DNA of 64,000 nt. Origin: Tupaia tana. Its lineage: Eukaryota > Chordata > Mammalia > Scandentia > Tupaiidae. A model generated the notes under the pieces. That model did not search any database. It was not told the DNA's origin and saw nothing but the letters and a program-made list of their open reading frames with translations. The number at the start of each line of letters is the position of its first letter. Within the stretch, counting starts at the first letter, position 1. Location: positions 12,875,626 to 12,939,625 of the forward strand of contig JAKSZU010000008.1 in NCBI GenBank assembly GCA_026018925.1, in the 5' to 3' direction. Shown in pieces: positions 1 to 11,759 of the stretch. A program made the position numbers and the translations under genes.

Positions 1-57
1 ACAGACCTCTTCTCATCACCTTTCTTTGTGGGAACCATTCTGCTAGGCCCAAGTTGG

Positions 58-365
58 AAAGGAACCGGAGATAGGGTCTTTAGGAGATAATTAAGGCTAA
101 ATTAGGTCATAAGGATGTGGCCCATTAGATGACTCTGGCCTTATACGAAGAGGAGAAACGAGAGATCTTGATTTCTCTATCATTTGAGAACATAGAGAGA
201 AGGTGGTCATCAACAAACTAGGAAGAGACCCCTCATCAAAAACCAAATCAGCTGGCACTTTGATCTTGAACTTCCTAGCCTCCAAAACTATGAGAAAATA
301 AGTACCTGTTGTTTAAGCCACTTATTCTGTAGTAATTGGTTTTGACTACCCAAGCAGACTAACAC
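58..365 (+). mobile_element. MaLR-type (MLT1/MST-like) LTR
   Basis: The text follows the usual MaLR LTR order: a 'gggtctttaggagataatta' block, 'aggtcataaggatgtgg', a 'ctggcactttgatcttgaac' block, then 'gttgtttaagccact' and a terminal 'actaacaca'. It is heavily diverged and non-coding. Subfamily not assigned. Confidence 0.75.
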
Positions 366-1660
366 ACATGAGTAGAAGTAAAAGATCAAAGAACCAATAG
401 GCTAAGATGTTGGATGGCTCAGTTATATGGGTGTAGATGTCATCGAGAACAGTGGTGTAATAAGGAGAGGAGCTTAGTGAATCTAGAGCCTAAGACTTTT
501 ATAAATCAGACAGATTTCCCAAGATGCCAGCAAGTGACAATAACAGGGATATTAGGTGGTATAACCTGATGTCTTAATTTCTAAGGAATTCTGGTTTTTG
601 AAGAAGCAAAAAAAATGATTTGGATACAACAAAGTGAAGCAAAAAAGGACACATCTCAGGGTGTGAGAACTCAGGATTACACAGACAAAAGAAAGAAAGA
701 ATGTTTGAGAGGGACAGGGAGTTTGAAGAATGGAATGAGACTGGTAATGAGTGTCTTATGTCAACCAATGGTCTAAGGAGCTTGAACTACCGATGGCAGA
801 GGTAAATAGAAAGGTGATGAACAGAGGGACGGTGGCCCAGAGCAGTCTTTGGTCCTGAATGTATGGCCCAATGGCTTCTGGCTACTGCTCATTTCTGCAT
901 TTCTCCAAGTTGGAAGGCTAGGAGGGGTGCCTATCCTGAGCCATAAACTGCATTGAATTCACCACATTCATGCCTACACACAAGACCTGGCAAAGCCATT
1001 TTGGATCTGGAAATTCTACTATTCTCCAGTTTATCATTCATGATTCAAGTCGAAATTCACTTCTTGGGCCATTCTAAATCACCATTTTTATCTACTCACA
1101 ACCTAAATAGAACAGAGAAGATACTGAATCTCTAGCATTTTCAGTTTCTTGTTCATGGTCTAAGTTTAGATCTCACCATAATTTAATTATTTGCTTATAT
1201 ACTCATTTACCTAACTATAATAACAGCTACTTCAGTGTAGAGATAATCTTATTCATTTATGATTCTTAGTAATTAGTGGAACATCTGTCTCATGCATATC
1301 TCATCAGTGAATACTGTTTGAAAGAATGAGAGACTAACTCCATTAATTTATTAACTGCTTTTTGAGGTAGGACTCCATCTTATTTATTGTACTTATTTTT
1401 AGAGCGTATTTCTTAAACTAGTATTTCAGATTGACTAATAAATTCGTTTTATCTGTTCTGGTGGTTTGGAACTGTGTAGGCTATATGTGTATATGTCTTT
1501 TCAGACTACATCTTAACAAATTGAACTGAAACACTTTGTGGCTTGGTCCACCAATACAGTTTATCTCTTTCATAGTTCCAGTTACTTCAGTTGCCTTTCT
1601 CTAGATAATCTAAACTTCCTTTTTTTCACTTTTTAATAGACAGTGCTTACCTAACAATAA
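366..1660. other. No recognised feature (AT-rich single-copy DNA)
   Basis: I see no repeat, RNA gene or convincing coding frame. The short open frames lack codon-like structure or homology that I recognise. Confidence 0.5.
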
Positions 1661-2399
1661 AAAATATAGAAAGAAAATTTAAAAAGGAGTTCCACTTACA
1701 ATAGCATAAAAATGATAAAATACTTAGGGATTAATTTAGCTGAAGTGGTCAAAATATGTACATTGAAAATATTGCTGAAATAAAATTTAAAATACATAAA
1801 TAAATGGAAATACACCTCATGTTAATGAATTAAAAGGTTTAATGTTTTTAGGATGTCAGTACTACCCAAACTGATCTACAGATTTAATGCAATCTCTGTA
1901 AAATCTCAATGATGTTTTTGTAGAAATAAAAAAAAGTCCATCCTAAAATTCATATGGAATATCTAGGAACCCCAAAGAGCCAAAGCAATCTTGAAAAAGA
2001 ACAAAGCTGAAGAACTCATACTTTCTGATTTAAAAACTTACTACAAAGCTGTAGTAATTAAAATGGTGTGAGACTGACAAGACACACTTTTAGACCAAGA
2101 AAACACAATGAAGAGTCCCAAAATAACCCCCTACGTAGATAGTCCTATGATTTTTGACAAGGTATTAGACTATACAGTGGGAAAAGGACAGTATTTCAAC
2201 AAATGGTTCTGGGGAAACTGACTATCCACTTTAAAAAAAGAAGTTGAACCATTACCACATAACAAAAATATCATTCAAGTGTATCAAAGACCTCAATGTA
2301 ATACCTAACATTATAAAGCTCTTAGAAAAAATATATGGTTAAAACATATGATTTGGCAATTATTTCTTGAAAGACACAGGCAACAAAAGAAACAATATA

Positions 2400-2646
2400 G
2401 GGACCAGCAGTTAGCGTAATGGCTATGTCGCTGGACTCCCATGTAGTCAACCGCGGTTCGCGTCCTGGACCCGGTGGCTTAAAACTCACGCCGGGCACGT
2501 GTGCATGCATGCCAACATCCCGAGAGGAGGAGGAGGAGAAGGGATTGCGGTGTGGTCATCCCCCCGGGGGGTGATTTCTCGCTTTCTGTCTCTCTGTCTG
2601 GTGTGCACACACGCCCTATAGCAAAAACCTCTCCAAAAAAAAAAAA
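2400..2646 (+). mobile_element. tRNA-derived SINE, long form, GCG B-box variant
   Basis: Head GGGACCAGCAGTTAGCGTAA with an A-box-like TTAGCGTAATGG; the B box reads GGTTCGCGTC. A G/C-rich body, TC-rich stretch and A tail follow. A 15-bp TSD (2385-2399 and 2647-2661, one mismatch) places it inside the L1. Confidence 0.93.
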
Positions 2647-2683
2647 AAAAGAAACAGTATACAAAATAGACTTTATGTGTACC

Positions 2684-2784
<101 letters not shown>

Positions 2785-3638
2785 GAATAATATCCAGAAT
2801 ATTTAGAGATAAAACCCTGAACAACCTACTTTCAAAGTGGGCAAATGATTTGAATAGTTTCTCTGAAGGAGATATACAAATGGCTAAGATGGCCCTGAAA
2901 AAAATTCTCAGTATCTCTAACCATTAGGAAAAGCCATGTCAAGACTACAAGGAGATACCACGTCATACTCGTTAGGCTACTACTAAAGAAAATAAGTGGT
3001 GGTGAAATGTGGCCATATTGGAACCCTTATGCACTGCTGGTAGAAATGTGAAATGGTCCAGCTGCAGTGGAAAACAGTAGGACAGTTTCAGAAACAGAAA
3101 TAAAAACCAAAGATGAATTGCCATATGATCTAGCAATTGCACTTCTGAGTATATAACCAAAAGAATTGAAAACAGGGTTTTGAAGAGATATTTGCATACT
3201 AGTGAGCAGCATTATTCACAATAGCTAAGATGAGGTAGCAATCCAAGTGACCATCAAGAGTGACTGGATAAGCAAAATGTGGTATATACATGCAAGGGAA
3301 TAATATTCAGCCTTTAAAATGGAGGAAATTCTACAACACGAGTGAAACTTGATGACATTACGCAGTCCTGAGGAAAGAAGCCAGTCACAGACGGACAAAT
3401 ACTGTATGATTCTGCGTATATAATGTACTTAGAGTAGTCAAAACAATAGAGACAGAAAATAAATGGTAGTTGTCAGGGATTGGGGGTGAAGGGGTAATAG
3501 GAAGTTGGTATTTAATAAGTATAGAATTTCAATTTTACTAGATGATAAGAGATCTGGAGATGAATCACGGTGAATTGTACAGTATTGTGTATTTTTTTTA
3601 ATAACACAGAACTGTACACTTAAAAATGTTTAGGATGG

Positions 3639-3903
3639 GGGCCAGCAGGTGGTATACTGGCTAAGGTGCTGAACTCCCATGTGGCTGACTGGGGTTCAAG
3701 TCCCAGACCCAGTGTCTTGAAACTCATGTTACTCACACTGGGCACATGTGCGTGCATGCCCAATATCCCAAGAGGAGAATGGAGGAGAAAGTATTGCAGC
3801 CTGGCCATGCTTCCTAGGGGAGTGGGGGAGGGGCGTGATTCTTTGTTTTCTGTCTCTCTGGTGAACGCAGACACCCTTATTGCAAAAAACCTCTTTAAAA
3901 AAA
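3639..3903 (+). mobile_element. tRNA-derived SINE, long form, older
   Basis: GGGGCCAGCAGGTGG head and full body, with a short A tail. Approximate TSD 'gtttaggatgg' / 'gtttagaatgg' in the L1 3' UTR. Confidence 0.9.
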
Positions 3904-4130
3904 GGTTTAGAATGGTAAATTTTATGTTATTTGCATCTTAGTGCAATTTAAAAAGTGAAGAAAAAGTGGTGTTTGCTTCATCCCACTTTTATTTCTTCAT
4001 TGCTTTACTAGAACTTAAGATCAACTTGGGAAGCTCTGAAAAAAGGGATAGTTGTCACTGTGGGAAGAAAATAAAAAGTGTCCTACATATAACCTGCACT
4101 TCAAAAAATGTTACTTGCAAAATAAACCAG

Positions 4131-4383
4131 CCTTTTTTTTCTTAGTATATTTTTGTCATAGGGTGCATGTATGCATCGGAGAAAGACAGAAAGGGAGGAA
4201 AGTGAGAAATCACCTCTCAGAGAGGATGCCATACTGCAATTCCTTCTCCTCCATTCTTCCTAAGGATTTTGGACGTGCGTGCACATGCGCAAGGAGTGTT
4301 TTTCAAGCCACCAGGTCCAGAACTTGAACCAAAGAGTTGGCCATGTGGGATCCAGCTTCTTAACTACCATGCCACCTGTGACC
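4131..4383 (-). mobile_element. tRNA-derived SINE, long form, old and diverged
   Basis: Reversed T tail, 'catagggtgcatgtatgc', 'ccttctcctccattcttcc' body and a decayed tRNA-like head ending 'accatgccacctgtgacc'. Confidence 0.85.
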
Positions 4384-4639
4384 TAAACTAGACTTTTCTG
4401 ACCACTGAAGATGGTCACATTTAATGTGTATTTTCATCTAAAGGGTACTGACAAATGACAGGAGTAAGATAAGGTAAGATATGTATTATCTGTCTATAGG
4501 TATACAAAGAGTGTGGAAATTAGAACATGAACCTTAAAAATAATCTTACTTAGGACAAAACAAGATGCACGAATCTACTTAATTTTCAATTTGTGAATAA
4601 GATATTCAATGGACTATGAAGATGTAGCACATTACTTTT

Positions 4640-5160
4640 TAAAATCATACAATTGTTTTTGAGAATAATGAAACCACCTCTGAATGCTGTCAATAATTGT
4701 GGACTGCAGAATAATAGCTCCCCCAAAAGACTATACTTGAATTCTCAAAACCTACAAATATTTGCCTTCCAAGAAAAAAGAGACTTTGAAGATACAATTT
4801 TACTAAGGAGCTTGAGAGCCTCTGTGTTCAAAATTACTTGGGTTCTTTCCCAACTGTAGACAAATGGAGGCATGACTATGGAGAGAGACCCAAAGAAATG
4901 GCAGCGTGAGGACTTGACCCACCTGTGTGGCTGGGAAAACAGAAGGGGGAGCCCGTGAGCTGAGGGATGCAGACAGCCTCTGCAAGTTGGAGAAAGCAAA
5001 CGAACATATTCTCTCCTAAAGCCCCCAGAAAAGAACACAATCCTGCCAACACCTTGTTTTCAGCCCAGCAAGACACTACACATGCTAAAAATTAATGTGT
5101 TGTTGTAAGCCATTGAATTTATGGTAACTTGATAGAGTAGCCATAAGAAACTATTATAAG
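4640..5160 (+). mobile_element. MLT1-type MaLR LTR
   Basis: Contains 'agaataatagctcccccaaa', 'cctgccaacaccttgttttc' and 'gttgttgtaagccattgaat' in MLT1 order. No internal viral sequence follows, so it is a solo LTR or LTR fragment. Confidence 0.8.
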
Positions 5161-5174
5161 ATATCATGGAAGAG

Positions 5175-5466
5175 GGACCAGCAGATGGTATCATAGTTAT
5201 GTTTTGGACTCCCATGTAGTTGACCGTGGTTTGAGTCCCGGACCCAGCAACTTAAAACTTATGCTGGGCACATATGCATGCGTGCCCAAAAACCCTAAAG
5301 GAGAATGGAGGAGAAATGATTGTTTTGATTTTCAAAAACATTTTATGATTTTAAATCACCCCTGGGGGGAGTGATTTCTTGCTTCCTGTCTCTCTGTCTC
5401 TTTGTATCTCAAGCAAGCACATGCACTCTTTAGCAAAAAACAAAACAAAACTCTCAAAAAATCTAT
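5175..5466 (+). mobile_element. tRNA-derived SINE with rearranged body
   Basis: Standard head, then an AT-rich block (about 5318-5354) replaces the usual 'gggattgcggcgtggccatc' segment before the 'cacccctggggggagtg' hairpin. Perfect 14-bp TSD ATATCATGGAAGAG at 5161-5174 and 5467-5480. Confidence 0.92.
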
Positions 5467-5524
5467 ATATCATGGAAGAGATCATGGATCTACTTCTCAG
5501 AAAGAAAAATAAAATGAAAACACA

Positions 5525-5776
5525 GGGCTGGCCCTCTAGCCTAGTGGTTAAGGGAGCCAGCCCCATATAGCTGACTGTGGTTCAAATCCTAACTTTACTG
5601 ACTTGGAAAACACACCAGACACATGTATGTGAGTGTCCAAAATCTTTGCAAGATAGCAAAATGGATGAAAAAGGATTGTGGCATGACCACACTCTGACTG
5701 AGGAGTGCTTTTGCCCTCTATGTCTTTCTCTGGTGAACACATACACCCTCTGGCAATTCAAAAATGAAAAAATAAA
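5525..5776 (+). mobile_element. tRNA-derived SINE, older GGGCTGGCCC-head type
   Basis: Head 'gggctggccctctagcctag' with 'tagtggttaagg' A box and 'ggttcaaatcc' B box. Body ends 'ctctggcaattcaaaaatg'. Confidence 0.85.
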
Positions 5777-5778
5777 TT

Positions 5779-6040
5779 GGGGACTGCAGGTGACATAATG
5801 GTTATGCCACTGGACTCCCACGTAGTCGACCGTGGTTCAAATCCTGAACCCAGCAGCTAAAATCTCATACCAGGCGAATGAGCATGTGTGTCCAAGATCC
5901 CAAGAGGAAAACGGACTGCAGCATAGCCATCCCTCCTAGCGGGGGGGCGGGGGGTGGATTTCTCACTTTCTCTGTCTCTCCAGCGAGTGCACACACCCTA
6001 TAGCAAAAATCTCTCTCTCTTAAAAAAAAAAAAAAAAAAA
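5779..6040 (+). mobile_element. tRNA-derived SINE, long form
   Basis: Starts GGGGACTGCAGGTGACATAA, B box 'ggttcaaatcc', and ends in an 18-A tail. It abuts the preceding SINE tail; a short possible TSD is 'aattgg'. Confidence 0.9.
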
Positions 6041-6045
6041 GAATT

Positions 6046-6327
6046 GGGACCAGCAGTTAGCATAATGGCTATGTCACTGGACACCCATGTTGTTGACCAT
6101 GGTTCAAGTCCCGGACCTGGTGGCTTAAATTCACACCGGGCATGTGTGCATGTATGCCCAAGATCCCGAAAGGAAAATGGAGGAGAAGGGATTGCAGTGT
6201 AGCCATCCCCCCCGGGGGGTGATTTCTTGCTTTCTGTCTCTCTGTCTCTCTCTGTCTTTCTGGCGAGCACATGTGCCCTATAGCTAAAACCTCCCCCCCC
6301 AAAAAAAAAAAAAGAAAAAGAAAAAAA
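6046..6327 (+). mobile_element. tRNA-derived SINE, long form, GAG B-box type
   Basis: Full-length: TTAGCATAATGG A box, GGTTCAAGTCC B box, CCCCCCGGGGGG hairpin and A-rich tail. Third member of a head-to-tail run. Confidence 0.93.
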
Positions 6328-6450
6328 TGAAACATGACCAAGAGTTGCAGTTGAGATGGAAGATAAGAAAATGTCTATGAGGCATGTATTATCTTTGATT
6401 ATGCTTTACATAAATAAAGCTAATGAGCACCTAAGAAAAATACAGAAAAG

Positions 6451-6727
6451 GGACCAGCAGTTAGCATAATGGCTATGTCGCTGAACTCCCACGTAGTTGA
6501 CTGCGGTTCGAGTCCTGGACCTGGTGGCTTAAACTCAAGCTGGGTGTGTGTGCGTGTGTGTGCACGCTCAAGATCCCAAGAGGAGAATGGAGGAAAGGGA
6601 TTGCAGCGTGGCCATCCCCCCCACACCCGGGAGGTGATTTCTGGCTTTCTGATCTGTCTCCTTCTGTCTCTCTGGCAAATGCACACGCCCTGTAGCAAAA
6701 ACCTCTCCAAAAAAGAAGAAAGAAAAA
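6451..6727 (+). mobile_element. tRNA-derived SINE, long form, GAG B-box type
   Basis: GGGACCAGC head, GGTTCGAGTCC B box. TSD 'gaaaaatacagaaaag' at 6435-6450 and 'gaaaagtacagaaaag' at 6728-6743, one mismatch. Confidence 0.93.
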
Positions 6728-6914
6728 GAAAAGTACAGAAAAGCACATCATTGTACATCAAAAAATGTTAATAGTGTTAATTTTGTTAGTAGGATTATAA
6801 AGTATTTATTTATTATTTACACTTTTATGATTCTCTGCAGTGGACATGCATCACATTTTTTTTTAAGAGAGATTTTTGCTGGGAAAAGAGGGAGAGTATA
6901 AGGAAAGAAATTAA

Positions 6915-7074
6915 GGAGGAAAATAGAGAGGCAAGACAATTATGGGACACTGAAATGGATTATTATCTGTTGATGATAATGTGGTTTATATCCTCATCTG
7001 GACTGGTGTGAATCGTATTGATGTCGGGTAAATTCAATTTACAAGCTAAGTGATGTATGGTGATTAAATCTAAA
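6915..7074 (+). mobile_element. Unidentified ~160-bp retroposed element, copy 1
   Basis: This block aligns by eye over its whole length with 45328-45529: shared landmarks are 'gagaggcaagaca' (there 'gagaggtaagaca'), 'tgggacac', 'ttattatctgt', 'gatgataatgtg', 'tcgggtaaa' and 'gtgatgtatggtgatttaa'-like text. It has an 11-bp direct repeat AAAGAAATTAA at 6904-6914 and 7075-7085 and an A-rich end. It lacks the tRNA-SINE head, body and TC tract. The TSD and tail suggest L1-style retroposition. It could be a SINE of another origin, a small-RNA retrocopy or a LINE 3' fragment. Confidence 0.65.
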
Positions 7075-7094
7075 AAAGAAATTAAATTTTTTGA

Positions 7095-7346
7095 AAAAGA
7101 GGTAAAAGTTTTTTTGCTATAGGGTGTGAGCACACACTAGAGAGACAGAAAAACAGAAAGTGAGAAATCACCTCCCAAGGGGGGATGGCCATACTGCAGT
7201 CCCTTCTCCTCCATTCTCCTCTTGGGATTTTGGGCATACACATACATATGCCAGGTGTGAATTTTAAACCACCTGGTCCGGGACGCAAATCGTTGTTGAA
7301 TATGTGGGAGTCCAGCGATGTAGCCATTATACTATCTGCTGGACCC
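7095..7346 (-). mobile_element. tRNA-derived SINE, long form
   Basis: T tail, 'tgctatagggtgtgagcaca', body and head ending 'ctatctgctggaccc'. Confidence 0.9.
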
Positions 7347-7712
7347 ATACGTCACTTTTATAAGAAAAAACAAGTTAGCAAAAATGGGAGTGTGCAAAAG
7401 AAGAAATGATTTACCTACAGAAATAACTAGTGCTTGATTTATACCAAGAATCATTCCCCATGATCAGAAAGAAATTCCAATTAATAAGGAATTCTCTTTC
7501 TACACATTTTGAGGTAGGAATCTCTGAACAGATGCAGCTGCGCGTGAGCACACACACAAGCTATAAGCAAAAGCTGAATTTTTCAAAAATCTATGTAAGA
7601 CCAGGAGCTTGACAGTTTCTCAATACTTAAGGTAATGTTGATAAGATCATTGCAGGTATTAACAAATGTCATTATTATTATTTTTTGGACATCATAACAG
7701 TGAAATTTGCCA

Positions 7713-7974
7713 TTTTTTTTTTGTTTTTTTTTGAGAGGTTTTTGCTATAGGGCATGTGCACTCGCCAGACAGACAGAGAGAGACAGAGAGACAGGAAGCG
7801 AGAAATCACCCCCCAGGGGGGATGGCCACGCCGCGATCCTCTCCTCCATTCTCCTCTCGGGATCTTGGACACGCACGCGCCCGGTGTGAGTTTAAGCCAC
7901 CAGGTCCGGGACTCGAACTGTGGTCAACTACGTGGGAGTCCAGCGACATAGCCATTATGCTAACTGCTGGTCCC
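7713..7974 (-). mobile_element. tRNA-derived SINE, long form, GAG B-box type
   Basis: CpG-containing copy; reversed B box 'ggactcgaac'. Head ends 'ctaactgctggtccc'. 10-bp TSD AAATTTGCCA at 7703-7712 and 7975-7984. Confidence 0.93.
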
Positions 7975-8191
7975 AAATTTGCCAAATTTGAAGATTACAA
8001 AATCATTTTGGGTGAAAGATCCACACAAAGTGTAAGGTAGACTGATAGGTTTTGATGTAACAGAGGATGGAAAGTTCACTAATGACATTTCCATTTCCCA
8101 TTACAACCGTCCTGAAGGAGTTACAACTAGTTGAGTTTCAGTGTCATACTAAAGCCTGTTCAATTACCTAAGACTATTAACTGCTCCTACT

Positions 8192-8440
8192 GGGCCATCC
8201 CCATCGCCTAGTGGTTAAGGAACCTGAATCCCAGATGGCCCATCATAGTTTGAGTTCCAGTCCAGAAACTTGAAAAACACACTGAGCACATGTGTGCACA
8301 AAACCCTGACAGGATAGAAAAATGGATGAGTAAGGGTTGCAGTGTGACCATGCTCCACTAGGGAGGCGCTTTCTCCCTCTCCCTTTTTCTCTCTGTCTGT
8401 CTCTCTCAGGTGAGTGTTCGTACCCTTGGCAATTAAAAAA
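8192..8440 (+). mobile_element. tRNA-derived SINE, older GGGCCATCCCC-head type
   Basis: 'cctagtggttaaggaacc' A-box region, body with 'gacaggatagaaaaatggat', ending 'cttggcaattaaaaaaaa'. It shares its body with the 5525 copy. Confidence 0.85.
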
Positions 8441-8680
8441 AATACTCCTCTCTTTTCTAATTAAATATCCATGTGAGGCTGAGTGTTCTTTATTAACGAT
8501 AACAACAATGTTCTACCAAAACAATATATATCAGAAACAGATGATGATAAGCCAGTTTTCTTCTTAAAAATGAGCCCTTAAAAATAATGGGTTCATTTTT
8601 ATTTTAAAAATACTTTAAATATTTTATTAATAAAGCTTTTCACTATTTGCAGTATGATAAATGGCAATAGATACAATCTT

Positions 8681-8940
8681 TTTATTTTTGGAGAGGTTTT
8701 TGCTATAGGGCGCGTGCGCTCTCCAGAAAGACAGAGAGACACAGAGAGACAGAAAGCGAGAAATCACCCCCCAGGGGGGATGGCTACGCTGCAATCCCTT
8801 CTCCTCCATTCTCCCCTTGGGATCTTGGGCATGCATGGATATGCGCCTGGCGTGAGTTTAAGCCACTGGGTCCGGAGCTCGAACCGTGGTTGACTACGTG
8901 GGAGTTCAGCAACATAGCCATTATGCTAACTGCTGGTCCC
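8681..8940 (-). mobile_element. tRNA-derived SINE, long form, young
   Basis: Perfect 13-bp TSD TAGATACAATCTT at 8668-8680 and 8941-8953. Reversed head 'ctaactgctggtccc'. Confidence 0.95.
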
Positions 8941-8953
8941 TAGATACAATCTT

Positions 8954-10760
8954 CATAAACAAAAGTCCTCAATAAATTTTAGGAGTATCATGTGTTTGAG
9001 AGAACAGAACGTTTGAGAACTGCTAACTAAGCAAAATCATGAAGAAATTGTACAATCCAGCAGATCTGACAAAGAGATTTTGAAAAAATATGACTCCCCA
9101 TGTTATATTTGACACATCTGTCATTTCAGGAAGGGTTAGAGATATCACAAGTCTAAAAACAGTTCCAGCTCTCTGCATGACTGGTCAGATTTCTGTTATG
9201 CTAGCCTGTAAACGTATTGCTTTAACATAAAAGAGATTTTGTTTCCAGTAAGCAATAAATGATGCAAAAGGGTAAAAGACAGTCTGGCCCTTTGCTACAG
9301 GAGAAAATTGTACCTCATTAAAATAAGAGAGGGAAAAGCGAATGGAGATTGACACAGGAAAGGAAGCATACACTAAGAAAATATACTAAGAAACTTGGTA
9401 ATTAACAAGATCATACAGCATGAAAAGACTGGAATTTCTAACTTGACTGAAAGAGACATTTGAAACTAGAGGAGTTGTATGCCAGCTAAAATAAAATAAA
9501 AGGTTTAAGAAACATTCTTTATTCTTGTAGTTTTTATAAGGCATACAAAGTGAAGAGTATTTTTTTACTCATAATTTTCGACTGCCACATCCAGATCAGT
9601 TTGATCACAGCCATAACCATGGTGGGGAAAAAAAAAAGACAGCTCTTGAACTGACGATTCATAGCATGGATGGCTCACATACGGAGAACTGGGAATTTAT
9701 TTTATTATAATTTAATTTTCCCTATCTTCCCAGCATGAACAATGTGTGCTATTTTCCTGAGTACATGATCATGTACCCGGGCTATGATTCTAGAGGTATG
9801 GGATTTTAATGTTAGTTAATTGAGCCGACGATTCCCTCAACGCTCAGGCTCCACAGCCACACACGGGTAAATGGCTTGTAACGTCGGACTGGCCCGAAAG
9901 GCCTGTCTCAGTCCTCACTGCTGCGCCTCGTTCTGCCAGTGAAAACGACTTGATGGTGATCCAGATGGATGATGGCGACGATGGCTGGAAGTCACCAATG
10001 TCGCTGGCCATTCGTTTAGCTACCCGCTCACTAAGCCCTGTGGCAGCCCGTCCACTGCCTCCTAAATGAGCAGGTTAGGAAAATAAAAACGCTCTTTCTT
10101 TGGATTAAGGGTCTCCATTCTCTCCAAGAGGCTGTAGATGAAAAATAACATGGTGTAATAGTGATCACATTGTAACAACTGCTACAGCACTCAGTTGAAG
10201 TTGGTTTCAGGACACAAGTATAGAGGATCCTTGTGGTTTTTTGGCAACCAGCATTGAATACTTCTTTTTCATAGAATACAGAGTTCCCTTTGAGGACTGT
10301 CTTCTCTCTCTGTCTTTGATCTGGTGGAACTGGGTGTAAGTCAGACATCCTTACTTCAGCAAGCTGATGGGAGGAGGGGCACAGAAGCCAAGCGAGGCCA
10401 ACTGGTGCACGTCCCATGAAATGTAAATCTTGAGTGGAGTGAGAGAGACTGAGAATGGCTGAATTGATTTATTCTGGTGCCATTGCCTGGGAAAAGCTGT
10501 TCTTGCTATCACATCATTCCTGCTGTTCTTGCTTTAAGGTTCCTGAAGAGACCTGGGTTGCTGCCCGTTTAGACCTGGCCTCTCCAGCCTGCTCATGGAT
10601 TCCGGGCACTCCTGACTTCCTTTCAGATAATTCTCTCTTTGATTAAGTTAGCCAGAGCCTGAACATCCAGTTTTTAACTTGCAGTCAAAGAACCCCAAAG
10701 TAAACGAATGTCCATACATGTATTACTATATTTACACTTGCTAAAAGGTGTTCACCCTCT
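8954..10760. other. Single-copy DNA, no recognised gene
   Basis: No interspersed repeat recognised. A minus-strand open frame of 128 codons (10031-10417) has no family that I recognise, and no splice context could be established; I do not call it a gene. Confidence 0.5.
9790..10070. other. CpG-rich patch in AT-rich DNA
   Basis: CpG dinucleotides are frequent here (for example 'gccgacgattccctcaacg', 'aacgtcggactggcccg', 'gatggcgacgatgg') although the surrounding non-repeat DNA is CpG-poor. It is not part of a SINE. It may be a small CpG island, a conserved element or an unrecognised young insertion. Confidence 0.5.
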
Positions 10761-10982
10761 CTCTTATTTAAAGGTTATTTCTTTCTTTTATGAAAAAGAG
10801 ACCTAGAGACAGAGGAAGATAATCAGGGACTCCCATCTTGATCCCAGGTTTTCCAGTTAGCCAGGATTGCAGATGCTCACACCTGGCATGTGCAGGTTGA
10901 CTGGGGAACCCAACCCACAATCTTCCACATGGATTCAGCATCACTTGAGCAGCATGTGACCACCGCACCACCAAGGTAGCCC
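10760..10982 (-). mobile_element. tRNA-derived SINE, diverged older type
   Basis: Reversed body with 'aaaaagagacctagagacag' and head-like 'accaccgcaccaccaagg'. Possible TSD 'ctaaaaggtgttc' / 'ctaaaaggtattc'. Confidence 0.7.
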
Positions 10983-11119
10983 ACTAAAAGGTATTCTAAA
11001 TGCCTGAAGGTGTTCTAAATGCAAGAAAATCAACCTTAACTGTGTACAAGAAAATGGTAGCATCGATACCCCTAAGCTCCTTCAATTAAATACTGCAGGC
11101 ATCCAGTAGACCGGAGGAA

Positions 11120-11700
11120 TTAATTCTGGAATTGTATAGAATATTTACTCTATGTCCCACATTGTACTGAGCTCTGTGCCACACATTGGAAATATGGAGA
11201 GTAAAATGGTAGCTTGTCTTCAAAAAACTTACAATCTAGCAGCCAGCAGGTGGCGTGGTGGTTAAGGGTGTTGGACTTCCACATGGCTGACTGTTCTTCG
11301 AGTCCCAGACCTGACGGCTTGCTTTCTCACTTTCTCTCTCTCATCAAATTAACATAAGTAAATAAATAAAATAAAATAAAATACATTTTAAAAAAAAAAC
11401 ATATAATTTAGTAGAGTAGATAGGCATGCACATAACTAAAACTAACCAGGGAGGTAAGTGCTACCATATGGATATGAGCAAAGGACTACTGAATCCCAGA
11501 AGCAGCAGCAGCTTCCTTCAGCTGAGTAGTTCAAGGAGTTAGTCCTTGAAAGACGTTGAATTTTCCAGAAGGAGAGGAAGAGTATCTCGGGCAGAGGGAA
11601 CACAGGGAGGTAGAAAACACAGATTCATGAAAGCCCATGTCTGCCTGGGCTTTCCATGAGAAGTTCCCGGTTGCTTAATGCAGAATATGTAAGCAGGGGC
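11120..11700 (-). mobile_element. L2 LINE 3' fragment
   Basis: Reversed L2 3' text: 'tactctatgtcccacattgt', 'ggaaatatggagagtaaaat', 'aacttacaatctagcag', then 'gtaagtgctaccatatgg'. A short SINE splits it. Confidence 0.7.
11237..11400 (+). mobile_element. tRNA-derived SINE, short form
   Basis: 'gccagcaggtggcgtggtgg' head with B box 'cttcgagtccc', then directly TC-rich text, 'catcaaattaa' and an (AAATA)-rich tail. Lacks the long G/C-rich body. TSD-like 'acaatctagcag' / 'ataatttagtag'. Confidence 0.88.
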
Positions 11701-11759
11701 CGGGGGAGGGTGATTGACTTTACACAGTTAGCCGGGGAGAACCCTGTATTAATCATGAT

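Noticed and set aside
2410..2475. tRNA gene calls at SINE heads
   Set aside because: A and B boxes are present but no cloverleaf with proper acceptor pairing; every copy continues into the SINE body.
10031..10417. 128-codon minus-strand open frame in single-copy DNA
   Set aside because: No recognisable domain, splice signals or codon pattern; kept only as part of the CpG-patch observation.
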